From positions 395,421-459,420 of the forward strand of contig JAIWZP010000025.1 in the NCBI GenBank assembly GCA_025201375.1: a DNA stretch of 64,000 nt. The letters are read 5' to 3'. Below the pieces are notes generated by a model. The model was given only the letters and a program-made list of their open reading frames with translations, was not told the origin of the DNA and did no database searches. The position numbers and the translations under genes were made by a program. This DNA comes from Gongronella butleri (taxonomy: Eukaryota > Mucoromycota > Mucoromycetes > Mucorales > Cunninghamellaceae). Numbering within the stretch: position 1 is the stretch's first letter; every line of letters begins with the position of its first letter. This document shows positions 19,628 through 35,411 of the stretch, piece after piece.

Positions 19628-22595
19628 TGCATTGTCAGCGTTCAATGGTCAATTCAGAATAATAATTAAAAAATGAAGCTCACATACGAGTGTTGCAGCC
19701 ATTGCTTTTTTTTTTTTTCTTGAGCCGTCTCTTTTTTCATTTGCCACAGCACGTCGAGCCTTCTACAGTAACGTATTAGCTACTGTCCGTATCATGTCTT
19801 GCCAGACCAATATCGAAAATGCGAGTTTTCAGAGTCATTACTTTCCAACTCTCCGAGGTCTCAGCGCAATGTCTCCAAAACACAGACGCTTCTACCATCT
19901 TTGATCACGTATTCATTTGAGATAGCTCGCGCGTAGATACGTTGGGCCCTTGATGCTTACGCTGCCAGAATGGAAAATACCTTACCCCATTTTTGCAGGG
20001 CGCGTCCTCCGGATCTTGTACATCAGGTCCTATATTTGATCTAGAGGGTACTGAACTCAAAAATCCAACGCTGTCAATTTTTTTCAGAGATCGGATCACT
20101 CAGTCATGAGAAAATGCATTTTGCATGAATCAGGGCTAAATTAACCCCGTAAAGGCCAACTCGCCGAGATCTTGACGCGATGTCTTCAAACCACAAGCGC
20201 TTTTGCCGCGTTTGGCCGCTGATTCATTTGAGGTGACTTTCTCGTCGAGGCGCTCAGCTGTTACCGCGACAGAGACCAAATAGTCGTGGTTTTACCCCGT
20301 TTACGCCCATGAAACTGGTGCTTTTTCAGAAACTTGCTCATCTGGTCCCAAATTTGGGCCAGTTCATGGTAGACCCAATTCTCCAACGGTGTTAATTTTT
20401 TTTGCGAACCGGATCACTCAGTCTCGAGAAATCTCGATATTCGTGTTTGCTAGTGAAAACCCGGCGTCAAACAATATTTTACGCGTTCCTCCCGATGAGT
20501 CTGACCATCTGGCTCCAAATTCGAACCAGCGGATACTCGACGCAAAACTTCGATGATTCCAAGTTTTTTCGTTAATCGGGTCATTCAGTCCTGAGAAAAT
20601 GCATTTTTCATAAACTCAGGGCCAAATTAGGATCAAAACGATCCCTGAAGGCTAACTCGCCGAAAAATTGAAGCGATATCCCCAAAGAACAAGCACTTTT
20701 ACCGCGTTTCGTCGCTGGTTCATTTGAGGTGTGTCACGTGTCGGGGCGCTCGGCCGTTGCCACGGTACGAGACTATATGCTGCTGATCGTACCCCATTTA
20801 CGCATATGAAATTGACGCTTTCTCGGAAACTTGCTCATCTTGTCCCAAATTTGGACCAGTTGATGGTAGACCCAATTCTTCAATGTTGTTACGTTTTTTC
20901 GCAAATCGGATCACTCAGTCGCGAGAAAGATCGTGATTCATGTTTGGTAGTGAAACCCCAGCGCAAAATAATATTTTACGCGTTTCTCACGATGAGGCTG
21001 ATTATCTGGCTCCAAATTCAGGTCAGTGGATACCCGACTCAAAAATCCAACGATATCAATTTTTTTCAGAGATCGGAGGACTCGGTCCTAAGAAAATGCA
21101 TTTTTCATGAATTTAGGGCCAAATCACGAGCAAAAAGATCTTTAAAGGCTAACTCGCCGAGATCTCGACGCGATGTCTCCAAACCACAAGCGCTTTCACT
21201 GAGTTTGCCCACTGATTCATTTGAGGTGCCTCACGCATTGGGGCGCTCAGCCGTTGTCGCTGCACGAGACAAAATGCTGCTGATCGTACCCCGTTTACGC
21301 TACGGAATTGGCGGTTTCTCAGAAACTTGCGCATCTGCGCCCAAATTTGGACCAGTTGATGGTAGACCCAATTCTTCAGCGGTACTAAGTTTTTTCGCGA
21401 ACCGGATCACTTAGTCTCGAGAAATCCAAGATTCGCGTTTGCTAGTGAAAATCTGGCGCCAAACAATATATTACGCGTTCCTCCCGATGAGCCTGATCAT
21501 CTGGCTCAAAATTTAAACCAGTGGATACTCGATTCAAAAATACGATGATTCCAAGTTTTTTTTTCGCAAATCGGATCACTCAATCTTAAAAAGATCTCGA
21601 GATTCGGTTTACTAGTGCAATCCCAGGGCCAAAACAATATTTTACGCGTTTCTCCCAATGCATGTGATCGCATGATCCCAAATTTAGACCGAGGAATTGT
21701 CGACTCATGGCTTCAATGACGGCAAATTTTTTTCTCGCAGAATGGATCGTGCAGACGAGAGAAATCTCAAGATTAGTCTTTGCTAAATCTCAAAACCATG
21801 AAACTCGTGGTTTTGTGCATTTCATCGGTTTCCTGTTGATTGGTGTACCATACGTTTTTGAAAGAGAAATTCAATATCAAATACATTCAAGATGCATCAT
21901 TGCATGTTTGAAGTGATAAAATCGAAAAAGGGGATGGAAATGATGCTTTTGTGTATTTTCTCGGGTGTTATCATAGCTGATTGATATTTCTTTTTCAAAC
22001 AGATCCAGAAAGTCGTTCCAATTTTATTGGACCTCTAGCCATCAAATTGCTACCAGCCCCGTGTGCAGATGCCTCTCCATCAAGCTGTTCAAAGTTGATC
22101 TATGATGTCGTCCAGTCATCAAGTGCGGACAGGCGGCTTTTACAGTGCCATGCGCACTCTAATTGGTGCTCTTCCTTCTTTTATTATATATGACACGGTG
22201 CATATTCAAAGAAACCAGGACATTATACACAAGTTGGGAAAAATTTCAACAGATGCGCGTGCAAAGACACTTTGCAGTGAGCATTTGATGCCTTGACGGG
22301 GCAGTTCCAAGTCCGCCACGCGTCTGGTCGGGCAGCTCAATCGAGTGCGACACGCGTGCATTGAATCCATTTCTTTGCCAAGGTAATTTTATTGTCCAAA
22401 GACGAGATCAAAAAAGAAGAAGCTCTCAGAGATGCATCTATTTGGGTGTAAGTGGCCATAAAAAAATAGACGGATGTGAAGAAAGTGGGGAGGAGGGGGC
22501 GCGGGAAGGGGGAAGAAGAAAGGATATCATACGCGTTGCACCCAAACAAAGGGGAAAAAAGGGGGAGGAGAAGAAACGGAGGGAGGGGATGAATT
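19628..22595. other. gene-free repeat-bearing intergenic region
   Basis: This stretch lies between the GTPase and TVP23 genes, which converge here. About 19.79-21.8 kb is the satellite-like array described separately. 21.8-22.6 kb is AT-rich and then purine-rich near the TVP23 3' end. No gene is supported. Confidence 0.6.
19793..21800 (+). repeat. S-family element with ~495 bp higher-order tandem array
   Basis: A leader (landmark CCAATATCGAAAATGCGAGT) is followed by tandem units. The GATTCATTTG landmark recurs at 20221, 20717 and 21212, giving steps of 496 and 495 bp. Inside each unit the landmark GGATCACTCAG occurs twice, with positions 20093, 20411, 20578, 20908, 21075, 21403, 21573 and 21744. 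Steps alternate about 167 and 328-330 bp, consistent with a ~165 bp base periodicity. Units are diverged at many positions but collinear. There is no conserved reading frame. Confidence 0.85.
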
Positions 22596-23596
22596 TCAGC
22601 GAGTGGTGAAGAATTTGCCAAGACCGGACGACACGGCCTTGCCCACCAAACCGGCGCTGCCAGTCAGGGAACCAAAGGCGGCCTGGGCGGTCATGTTGGA
22701 CGCCCATTTTCGCTTGGCATCCTTGTCACACTGCGTGTAGCCAACGACGTTGGCCATGTTGAGCACAATGGCCACGACAACAATGACGAGCCATGTGAAT
22801 TTGAACGTGAAAATGCAGCTCAAGGCGAACAAGATCCATAAAACGGGCGTGCCGTACAAAACGGTCCAAAACAGGCGCGAATCCGCGGCATTGGAAGGGC
22901 GATTGGGCTGCACGCATACGAAAAAAAAGCGAGAGAGAGAAATTAAAACACGCGTTGCGTCCCTTTTTTTTTTTCTTTTTTGTTTCCTATTTTTTTTTTT
23001 CGCCAATGCCATGGCCATTGTGTCATACCAAGCTCTCAAAGGACCATTTGTTTGACCCGTCGTCCTGAATCTCGTTCCACCAGCGCAGACCGACCAAGAG
23101 GCGGCCACTGACATTTTTGACTGTCCAAAAGTCGAATGCCAAGAGGAGAATGGTAATGACAAAGACCAAAGTGAAATTGTCGGTGAAAATGGAGCCAAGG
23201 AGATACATGAGGAGCGCGCCGAGGCGGAAGGCAAGGAAGAAAAAGGCAGCAACGGGATGGCTATGGACACAACCAAGGGCAAAAAGGGTGAGTGTTGTTG
23301 GTCGAAACGCGCCAATTGAGTGGTAAAATTACCTGGAATTGTCGAAATACTCGCGCACAACGTTTGAATTCTTTGCAGGGTCGTTGCTAGCAATATTGCC
23401 TGTGTTTGACGCGCGTGTGTTGCCAGTGGCGGCAGACTGGGGCCGCTGGGCCTCTAGATCCGTGTCGGCAGCAATTTCAGCGGCATTGCCAAGCAACGTT
23501 TCTCGGCTTTCATCCACCTGTCATGACAATAAAAAGAAGGGCAAGCCGTGAGTATCATCAAAAGTGTGTATTTCATGCCCAGGGTATGCATACCAT
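22596..23596 (-). CDS. TVP23: Golgi membrane protein TVP23
   Basis: Four exons (23596-23594, 23517-23333, 23260-23029, 22907-22596) give 243 aa. The first coding exon is only the ATG, placed directly before a GTATGC donor; exon 2 opens GTGGATGAA after a TGACAG acceptor and has no ATG of its own. The core matches TVP23/FAM18: SHPVAAFFFLAFRLGALLMY, then FDFWTVKNVSGRLLVGLRWW, WSFES, a second hydrophobic pair, and YTQCDKDAKRKWAS. Four membrane segments are expected. TVP23 proteins sit in late Golgi membranes with Yip-type partners and assist vesicle traffic and retrograde transport. The N-terminal ~60 residues are soluble and variable. The stop of the LUC7-like gene lies only 95 bp upstream of the ATG. 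Confidence 0.93.
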
Positions 23597-23691
23597 GGTG
23601 CTCTGTGTGCTTTATTTGTTGAAAAAAAGGAGAAAAGCAGAGGTATGGAAAAGAAAAAGGGAAGAAAGAGAAAGAGGAGTGGGCCAATTGA

Positions 23692-24597
23692 TCAGACAGG
23701 AGGACAGGAATGCTGTTGCTGGTCTGTGGCGGACTTTTGAATATTGGCCAAATGTTGCTCGATCATCAGATAGGCTACGTGGACCTATGACACCGCCAAA
23801 ATATGAGACAAAAAAAAAAAAAAAAAAAAGAAAAAAAAAGAAAAGCGCGTATTTTACCTTTGTTCCAGCGTGTGCTTGGCGAGCTTCCTCATCACTGGGT
23901 ACAATGCACGCGCATTGATTGCACACCTCGACGAATTGGTCTTGTTGATGCGCCGATGCTTGCTTGTAGAGCTGTTCCATGCTTTTGATGTGCTTTAAAA
24001 TACGATCGGGCGTGATCTTGTCGTTGTTAAGAAACTCGCGCTCCAGTGCGATCTGTGCCTTGTCCATTTTGTCTTTCTATCCAGAAAAAAAAATGAATAC
24101 CTCGGGCAAAACGCGTCTTTTTTGCTGTTTCGCACAATAGCGGGGTCGAATTTGCTCGCGTGTGCAATTGAGACGTTCTTGGCAACAAGATGATCTCGAT
24201 TGGTCAATGCCTTTTGAAGATTTTCAATGTGCCCAGGAAGGCTCTCGTCCCTGTATTCCTCGAGAATTTTGCGCGCGCCTTCTCCGTGGTGTTTGGGGCA
24301 GCGACCCATGTCGTGCGTCTAAAACATGCGTCAGACAAGGTTCTGATATGCACAGCATGCCTATTATGAAAGCTTACAGTGGACCTGAAGGTGCAAAAAA
24401 GAAAAAAAAAAGAAGAAACAAAAGCGGGATCAGCTCGACGACGTTTGTTTGGGCGCGTTGTTTTACTCAAACACGTCATAGACGCATAGACCATTTATAT
24501 AGTCTTGACACACGTCTACAAAAGAAAGTAAAAGAAAATAAAAAGGTGGAAAGAGGCGAAAGAAAGGGAGAATAGAGTGTCTTTTACCTTGGTCCAT
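23692..24597 (-). CDS. LUC7-like U1 snRNP-associated zinc-finger protein
   Basis: Six exons (24597-24588, 24515-24467, 24384-24378, 24318-24136, 24076-23858, 23784-23692) give 186 aa. The first exon is 10 nt and the third is a 7 nt microexon (GTCCACT); both are needed to read through the first finger. Finger 1 is CCCH: C6, C14, C29 and H33, with GLCVYDVFEST and MGRCPKHH as in LUC7. Finger 2 is C2H2: C135, C138, H152 and H158 within CNQC and DEEARQAHAGTKVH. LUC7 proteins bind U1 snRNP and help choose 5' splice sites in the nucleus. The protein is shorter than yeast Luc7 (261 aa): the coiled-coil middle is reduced and there is no RS-type tail. The intron before exon 5 uses a weak GTGCGA donor. 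Confidence 0.85.
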
Positions 24598-24912
24598 AGG
24601 CGAAGACCACAAAAAAGTGTGAAAGAAAAAGGCAAGGCACGCGCTGGGTTTGAATCGAAAGAAAAAAAAAGGCGGGCGCCCCCTTTTGTCACCTTTTTTT
24701 GCTTTCTTGTGTCTATTTCTTGTTTGTTGTCTCTTTTTCTTCTTCTTGACTCTTTTTTTTTTCCCCTCTTCTTTCTTCCCTCTCTTTCCCTGTTTCCTCC
24801 GCTTTTAGGTGAACGTTTGTGCTTCACCGTCCTTGTTTCTTTGCCTCCAAGTGCCTATTCGTTTCCATTTGTCCTTCCTTCCGCGCGCCGATAAACAACA
24901 ATCCCAGCGACC
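24598..24912. promoter_or_regulatory. shared divergent promoter, LUC7-like / USP7
   Basis: The 315 bp between the two ATGs is strongly pyrimidine-rich on the plus strand (24690-24800) after an A-rich part next to the LUC7-like gene. No TATA-like box stands out. Co-regulation is inference from spacing alone. Confidence 0.45.
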
Positions 24913-29343
<4,431 letters not shown>

Positions 29344-30319
29344 AAAAAAAGCACTCTTGTGGTGCTTTTTTTTTGCTTTTCTTCGTCGTTTCTTTCTTTT
29401 TTGTTACTTTTTTCTTGGCCTGTTGCTTAGATCCACCACCACCACCACCCATCCCCACCCTCTCTTTGTTGACGCTTCGTTTTTTTTTTTTCTCTCCTCC
29501 TCACCCCCCGTTCTTTTTCCCTTGACATCTCGCCATCTGTCTTTTTTTTTTCCACACTTTTCCCGCCACGCACAACACACCACACCCAATGTTGCATATT
29601 TTCCTTCTCCCTCCCTACCTTCAATATACAAAATATATCTTTTGATGGCCCCTTGTCTATTTGCCCTTGCCAATTCGCAGGAAAAAAAAATAAAAAGCGC
29701 GCGTTTTGTGTTTCCCTTGTCTCCATTTTTGCATGGGCCAGGCTGGCCATGCACGTCACGTTGCACAAGCATGAATTTCATGCAGCTCTTTATTTTCCGT
29801 CGATCGCGCGCAAACCCGCTTCAATGTTGCCAATGGTGCCTCCTTTTTTGTTTCTTTTGAATTTTCTGGTCTGTTGCCTCCGGATTTGCCCCTTTAACAG
29901 TGCCCCTTAGGAGCATTTTTATTGCTTTCTCACATTGCTTTCAGCATCGGTCTCTCTCTTTTTCCTCTTGCTCTTTTTTTTACTACTCTTTTTGTTGCCC
30001 CCTTTTGCCTTTTTTTTCCCTTTTTATTGTTGCAACCATTGAACGCCACGCCTCGCCACCGCATCCAACGCGAATGACGGATATCAAAGTACACAAATAA
30101 AAAAAACGTGAACATGCTCTTGCAGCGCCTCACAATACTCTTTTATTTTTTTAAATTGGGTGTAGGAGACGTTTCTTGAGCTGGAGCTCGCTGTAAGGAT
30201 GCGTCTACGCGCGCGAATTTGTTTTCGCAGTCAAGGAGCATACAAGGGGAACAAAAAAAAAAAAAAAGGGACAATGAATTGAATATGTGTGCGTTTTTTT
30301 TTCTTTGCAGGTACAAAGG
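29344..30319. other. intergenic and probable 5' UTR of the PH-domain gene
   Basis: This is a T/C-rich stretch with no recognised gene. A likely 5' UTR intron runs from a GTAAGG donor near 30192 to the TTTGCAG acceptor at 30304-30310, ten bases before the chosen ATG. Confidence 0.5.
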
Positions 30320-33300
30320 ATGACCCACACAGAACAGGGGCAATGGCCACCACGCATGGGCCAGACGGCACTGGAAAGGCTCCAGGAACTGCATGACCTC
30401 CTGGAGCACCAGCGGCACTCCCTTCAAAGCATGACGGTCGAACATCAGGATGCACAACAGACCATCACACGTCTAACGAGCCAATTGCGTCAGCGCGCCG
30501 ACGATTTAGGTAACGAATTAAAAAAAAAAAAGCAGGGGCACACGCACACACACACACACAAAAAAAGAGGGGATGCGGGCAATGGGCGTCTTTATTTGTT
30601 TGGATGCCGGTCCTTGTCGATCTTTCGCTCTTTTCTCTCTCTTTTTTTCTTTCTTTCTTTGTTTGTCTTAGCACCCATACCTGCCGCCCCCCTTTTTTTT
30701 TGCTTGCTCTCGGTCCCGTGTTTATTTTGTCCTTCTTCCTCTCTTTCTGCCTTTTGTTTTCTCGCTTCACTTGGCACTTGCCTGCAAGCTGCCGCTTCAT
30801 TGATTATTGTGATTCTTATTTGACGCACCGCACGGCCCTCTTTATCGCGCGGCAACGCTCACTTTCAGCCTTGTCGACGCGTCACCATCCTCTCCACTGT
30901 CCCTTTCACCCACTCCCTTCCTTTTTCATCGACCGTGGTCCTTTTATTTTCCATATCGCGCGCCTGTCCGCCGTTTACCCCCTCTTTTTGCCCATTTTTT
31001 GAGCCATTTGTCGGGGTTGACTGATGTTCTTTTCCTTTTACGATGACCTGATACGATTAGAAAGCAGCAAGGAAGACATTTGGAACTTGGAACTTGCAAA
31101 GCAAGAGGTGTGCCAGCAAGTGGACGTGCTTCAGCAGAAATTGCAGCGTGCTTTGATGGAACAACAACGACTTGCGCAGCAAGAGGCCAATACGCGACAG
31201 GAATTGGATGCGCTCAAGCAGCAACACATGCATTGTCAAGACGCGTTCGACCAGGCACGCCACGATAAACTTGATTTGGCCATCACAAAACGCCGTTTGG
31301 CTGTGTTGCAAGGCCGCCGCGCGTCCACGGCCTTGTCATCGAACACAAACACATCCGACGCCGCCACGGCCAACTTTTTAGCCGACGCGCACCACCAAAA
31401 TCACGCCAATCGCATGAGCATGCCGCCATTGTCCGTAACGCCGTCACATTCCATGCCACCCATCTCGAGTAAGAAAAAGGAGGCCCAACAACGCGAAACC
31501 GTCGAGCTCCAGGCCAGTCTGGCACGCGCACACGACACCATGGCCGGACTCCAAGCCGCACTGGACAATGAACGTGCCAAGCGCGTGCAAATGGAGCAAT
31601 TGTGGCGCGACGCTCAGGAAACCATCGAAAAGACGCGTCTTGAGCACCATCATGCTCTCCATGCCAACCGGGTCAATGTGTCGGAGCCATTGCCAGCCGC
31701 CACAGGGACATTACCGCCATGCCTGCCGCCATCCGTGCTGCTCATGAGCCCCGAGCAGTCCAATATTGAAATGAGCGATTCGGAAAAGGACGACGATGAC
31801 GGCGAAAACGAAAAAACGCGTATCGACAAGATCAATCGCACTACTCATCCAATGCCATCATTGCAACCACTTGGCTCGATGCTCGACACCATGTTGGATC
31901 ATCCGCCCGATTCGGCACTGCCAGCCTCTGCTCACACGCAGCAAACGACCCTCGACAACGAATTGTCCATGGCCAATGTCAATGCACCCACCAAACGTCG
32001 TTTATTGTCCATGGTTGCCCTGCCTTGCCACTCAAATATCGCCATTTCACCCAAAATCGACGGCAACGCGTCCGAAAGGTCGACGACGCCCGTCCAGCCA
32101 TTTGTACTCAGTAACAGCGCGTCGACTTCCACTTCGCCACGCACGTCGCCAAGACTGTCCGCCGAAGATGAGACCAATTCCTTGTCGCTTTCTCTTTCGC
32201 TCCCCTCGGCGGCCATGCTCACCGGGAAAACGAACCAAGACACCGAGCTCACCTTTGGCTCGCTGCTCTCGACAGAAAGCTACATTTACCAGCCGCTGCG
32301 CCACCGCGCCAATGCAATTGCTGACAAGGATGAGCATGAAGACGACTATTCAGCCCAATGTCGCACGTCTCGGTCCCTGATGCAGCACCATCAGGTGTCC
32401 GCACCCAACCTGGCACCGCCCCCGTCGTCATGGCGCGTCGAATCGTCTTCGTCACCATCGGCCAGCACATCTCATCTCGTCTTGTCACCGAATCTCCGTC
32501 AAACAGCATCAACCATACACCTCGGCGTCTCAAAGGACAATTTGGCGACGGATGTCCAGGATCCGCACTTGACAAACATGCCCGCATCATCATCAAACAG
32601 CATCCGTGCACTGACAACCACCATGATTGGCACTTGGATGTGGAAATATCCGCGCAAATGGGTCGGAAATGGTCTTTCGCACAAGCGCCAGCGCCGGTTC
32701 GTCTGGTTGCACCCGTACTCGAAAACACTTTATTGGAGCCACCACGAACCAGGCGTACAAGAGCGATACGAGTGCCACACAAAGTCGGGTAAAAGACGGA
32801 GAAGGGGGGAAAAAAACAGGGGAAAAAAAAAGACACGACGCGCATGTTGAATTTGCCCTGATTTTTTTTTTTTTTTTTTTGGCTACATTTAGTGCTTGTC
32901 GAGTCATTCATGATTATTGACGACTGTCCCGCTCATGTACCGAGTTTCTATATCCAGGCGGCCAGCCGCAGCATCAAGATCCAATGCATGGACGAGCTTA
33001 GCTACAGCGCGTGGTTCAAATCGCTCAAATACCTGCTGATTGACGCCCCGCCTCTGTCGGAACGGTCCCAGATCACGTCTGACGACGTTAATGAGCCAAA
33101 TGCATCCCAATTAGTCGCCGACGCGTCCACCATCACGGTGGAATCCACCTCTGACGTGCCGCCACCACCACTTGAATCGCTTTCCACAGCACCAGCGCCT
33201 GTGCCACGTGCCCCCGTGGATGCCAGCACAGCCTCCGCCGCGTTCAAGCGCAAACACCGTAGATTGACACAATTGCTGAGGCATCACCCGCCCTCGTACC

Positions 33301-33431
33301 AGATGGACACTCAATTGAGCAATGCCACACGCCACAGCACTTATTACCCACCGCTGCCATCATCCTCCACTGCCCACGGATCAAAATCTAACGCCGTCAC
33401 CTCATCGCATCGAAAAACAATCTACTTTTAG
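30320..33431 (+). CDS. coiled-coil/PH-domain cortical protein, Num1/Mcp5-like
   Basis: Exons 30320-30509, 31061-32788 and 32893-33431 give 818 aa. The first intron (551 bp) is long for this window but joins the two coiled-coil parts in frame. Residues 1 to about 220 are coiled coil (LERLQELHDLLEHQRHSL, then LAKQEVCQQVDVLQQKLQ). A long Ser/Thr/Pro-rich linker follows. A PH domain of the Num1/Mcp5/ApsA type occupies about 580-695: MIGTWMWKYPRKWVG, KRQRRFVWLHPYSKTLYWS, and after the intron SIKIQCMDELSYSAWFKSL. In fungi such proteins bind PI(4,5)P2 at the cell cortex and anchor dynein and mitochondria for nuclear positioning. The tandem repeats typical of yeast Num1 are absent, so it is closer to Mcp5 in layout. 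Confidence 0.87.
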
Positions 33432-35411
33432 ATACAACGGTCGACTTGTTTCCATCCCTACAACCCGTTTTGCCTGCTTGCCTCGTAATTCTCAACCTCA
33501 CGCGCATCTTTTTTAATCGTTGTAATATCATCTTTCATCGCATGTCTCCATCATCATTCTACTTTTACTATTAAAATTTCCCATTTCAAAGGGCCACTGC
33601 CCTGTCAACTGATTTAACTTGTTCGCTCCCTATTAATTCCGTACTTCCAGGTACATGTGGATTCACTCCATGCGTTGTATGTGCCGCTGGAATCGGTTTA
33701 CTGGACAAGCTTTATAGAAACAATCGAATTTAGATGAATTAAGCTTATGCCTTGCCAATCAGACGCTATACAGCATCGCAAATCATGCTTGTATCATCCA
33801 AAATTTTGCATTAAATTATATAGGCGCGTCTCTTTTTGACAAGTCATATAAACATGGAGTTGGCCAAGTCGTCATGCAGGTGAAACCAAAAAAAATTAAC
33901 ATTTCCACAAAGTCAGCATTGTCTCTCGAAAATATTTTGTGGACCGCTGTGAAAATAATGGTTACGATCGAAAGAGACATGTCCGGATGTCATTTCCTGA
34001 TTGCCTGCTGGCACGATAACAAGCTTTACACGGTTGCAAAAGTCGGCCAAACATTGAATTAATTTTCAATTTCAATTTTCTCGACAGCTGGAAAAGCAAA
34101 CAGGGGCGCCTTTAACGTGTCGTATGCAGCTGCTGAGTCTCGGTAGAATGACACCAATTTCACAAGGTTCAGAACAAACCCGACAGAAAAAAGCTAATTT
34201 TTCAACAAAAATTTTAATGGTGATATACTCGATACAGTAATAGTCTAGTCGACCTGTGATTTTTATTCCAGAAATACTAACAAACAGGAGGGCAAAACAT
34301 CTTGAATGACTTGCAGCGCGCCAGTTTGGCTTTGACCATTTTGCGGCCTACCCAGCGCACAAAAATGTGCAAAATATTGTTGCGCTTAGGAATTTTATAA
34401 GCTTTTTTGTTGCAAACGTTGCGCTGATTGCGATGCAGCTATTTTTGAGCGGTCTCGTCCAAGCAGATGGCGAGATGAATGTACCTAGTTCAAATTCGAG
34501 ACGTTTGGCATTTACCTGCCAAGAAAGAGCAAGATCCAGCTGCTCGATGATGGCCAATGAGCAATTTTCAATAAAAAACGTCAATGGCGAATTGCTGAGG
34601 AAAAACGCGCCCATAAAGCTCCGCGGACGCGTCCACTGGCAAGAAAACTTCCAGCTGCATGGATTTGATTAGAAACAGGCGCGTGTAACGCGACGCTTGA
34701 CGCGGTTTATCACGCGTGGAAAATGGCCATAATAGGGGCCGTTCTTCAAAACGTTCCAAGTCTGCTGAATTTCGGATTTTTCACAGATCACTGGTACCTA
34801 CAAGCGCGCAAAAACATACTCTTTCTGATAATCTTGGTTTCAAGGGGCCGTGTGCAATTGTTGTTAAGAGAGCTTTGTGTCGAAAATGAGGCTACAACGG
34901 AGCAGGGATGCTCGAAAATTGACAATGCGCGCCACCTAGTGATCGCAGATTCACAACGATTGGCTTACTTGTTGAACGAGAAGCGTGAAATATTTAGTTA
35001 GAGCTAACGATTACTTGGTAAATAGTAAACACGGTCGAAACACAAAATAAATTGTCTCGATCGCAAATGTCTCTGTAGCCTTTCAAGTTGACTGCCTGTT
35101 CTATTGCATCGTGCATAATTCTAGCAACTTAGGCACAACAATCTGCGCTGAGTTAAGGATCCAAGTCTCAATCAGCATTGTGCAGAGCATCAGCGCGCCT
35201 GCAACAATTTGAGATTCAATACCGTTAAATCGACTCCAATTCTATAGCAAAAATTATACCTTTGACCATTGAATGCACTGCCAACATGCTTAAAGAATCA
35301 TAGACTCTCTTGTTGGATTTTTTCATGGCCAAAATAGGCGTTTTTGATAAAAAAAATTGCAAATATGAGGAAAAGGGGTAAACACTGTGATATTTTAATT
35401 GACAAGAGTCT
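33432..35411. other. intergenic between convergent genes, R1 copy inside
   Basis: This AT-rich region separates the convergent PH-domain and RAB11 genes. 34.37-35.0 kb is an R1 copy. The remainder shows no gene, RNA or repeat that I can name. Confidence 0.5.
34370..35000 (+). repeat. dispersed repeat R1
   Basis: It shares the R1 block order: GAGCAATTTTC, GGAAAAACGCG, GACGCGTCCACTGGCAAGA, GGATTTGATTAGAAAC, and GACGCTTGACGCGGTTTATC. Its left end (a GATGCAGCTATTTTTGAGCG block) is also found near 55.26 kb, so the left part occurs separately from the rest. Confidence 0.65.

Noticed and set aside
22361..22609. Lys/Glu/Arg-rich 82-codon plus-strand frame
   Set aside because: It is purine-rich 3' flank of TVP23 read in sense; charged composition follows from GGA/GAA simple sequence.
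24640..24656. GGTTTGAATCG resembling a tRNA B box, with a TGGTCCATAGG A-box-like word upstream
   Set aside because: No cloverleaf can be formed around it, and the A-box-like word overlaps the LUC7-like first exon.
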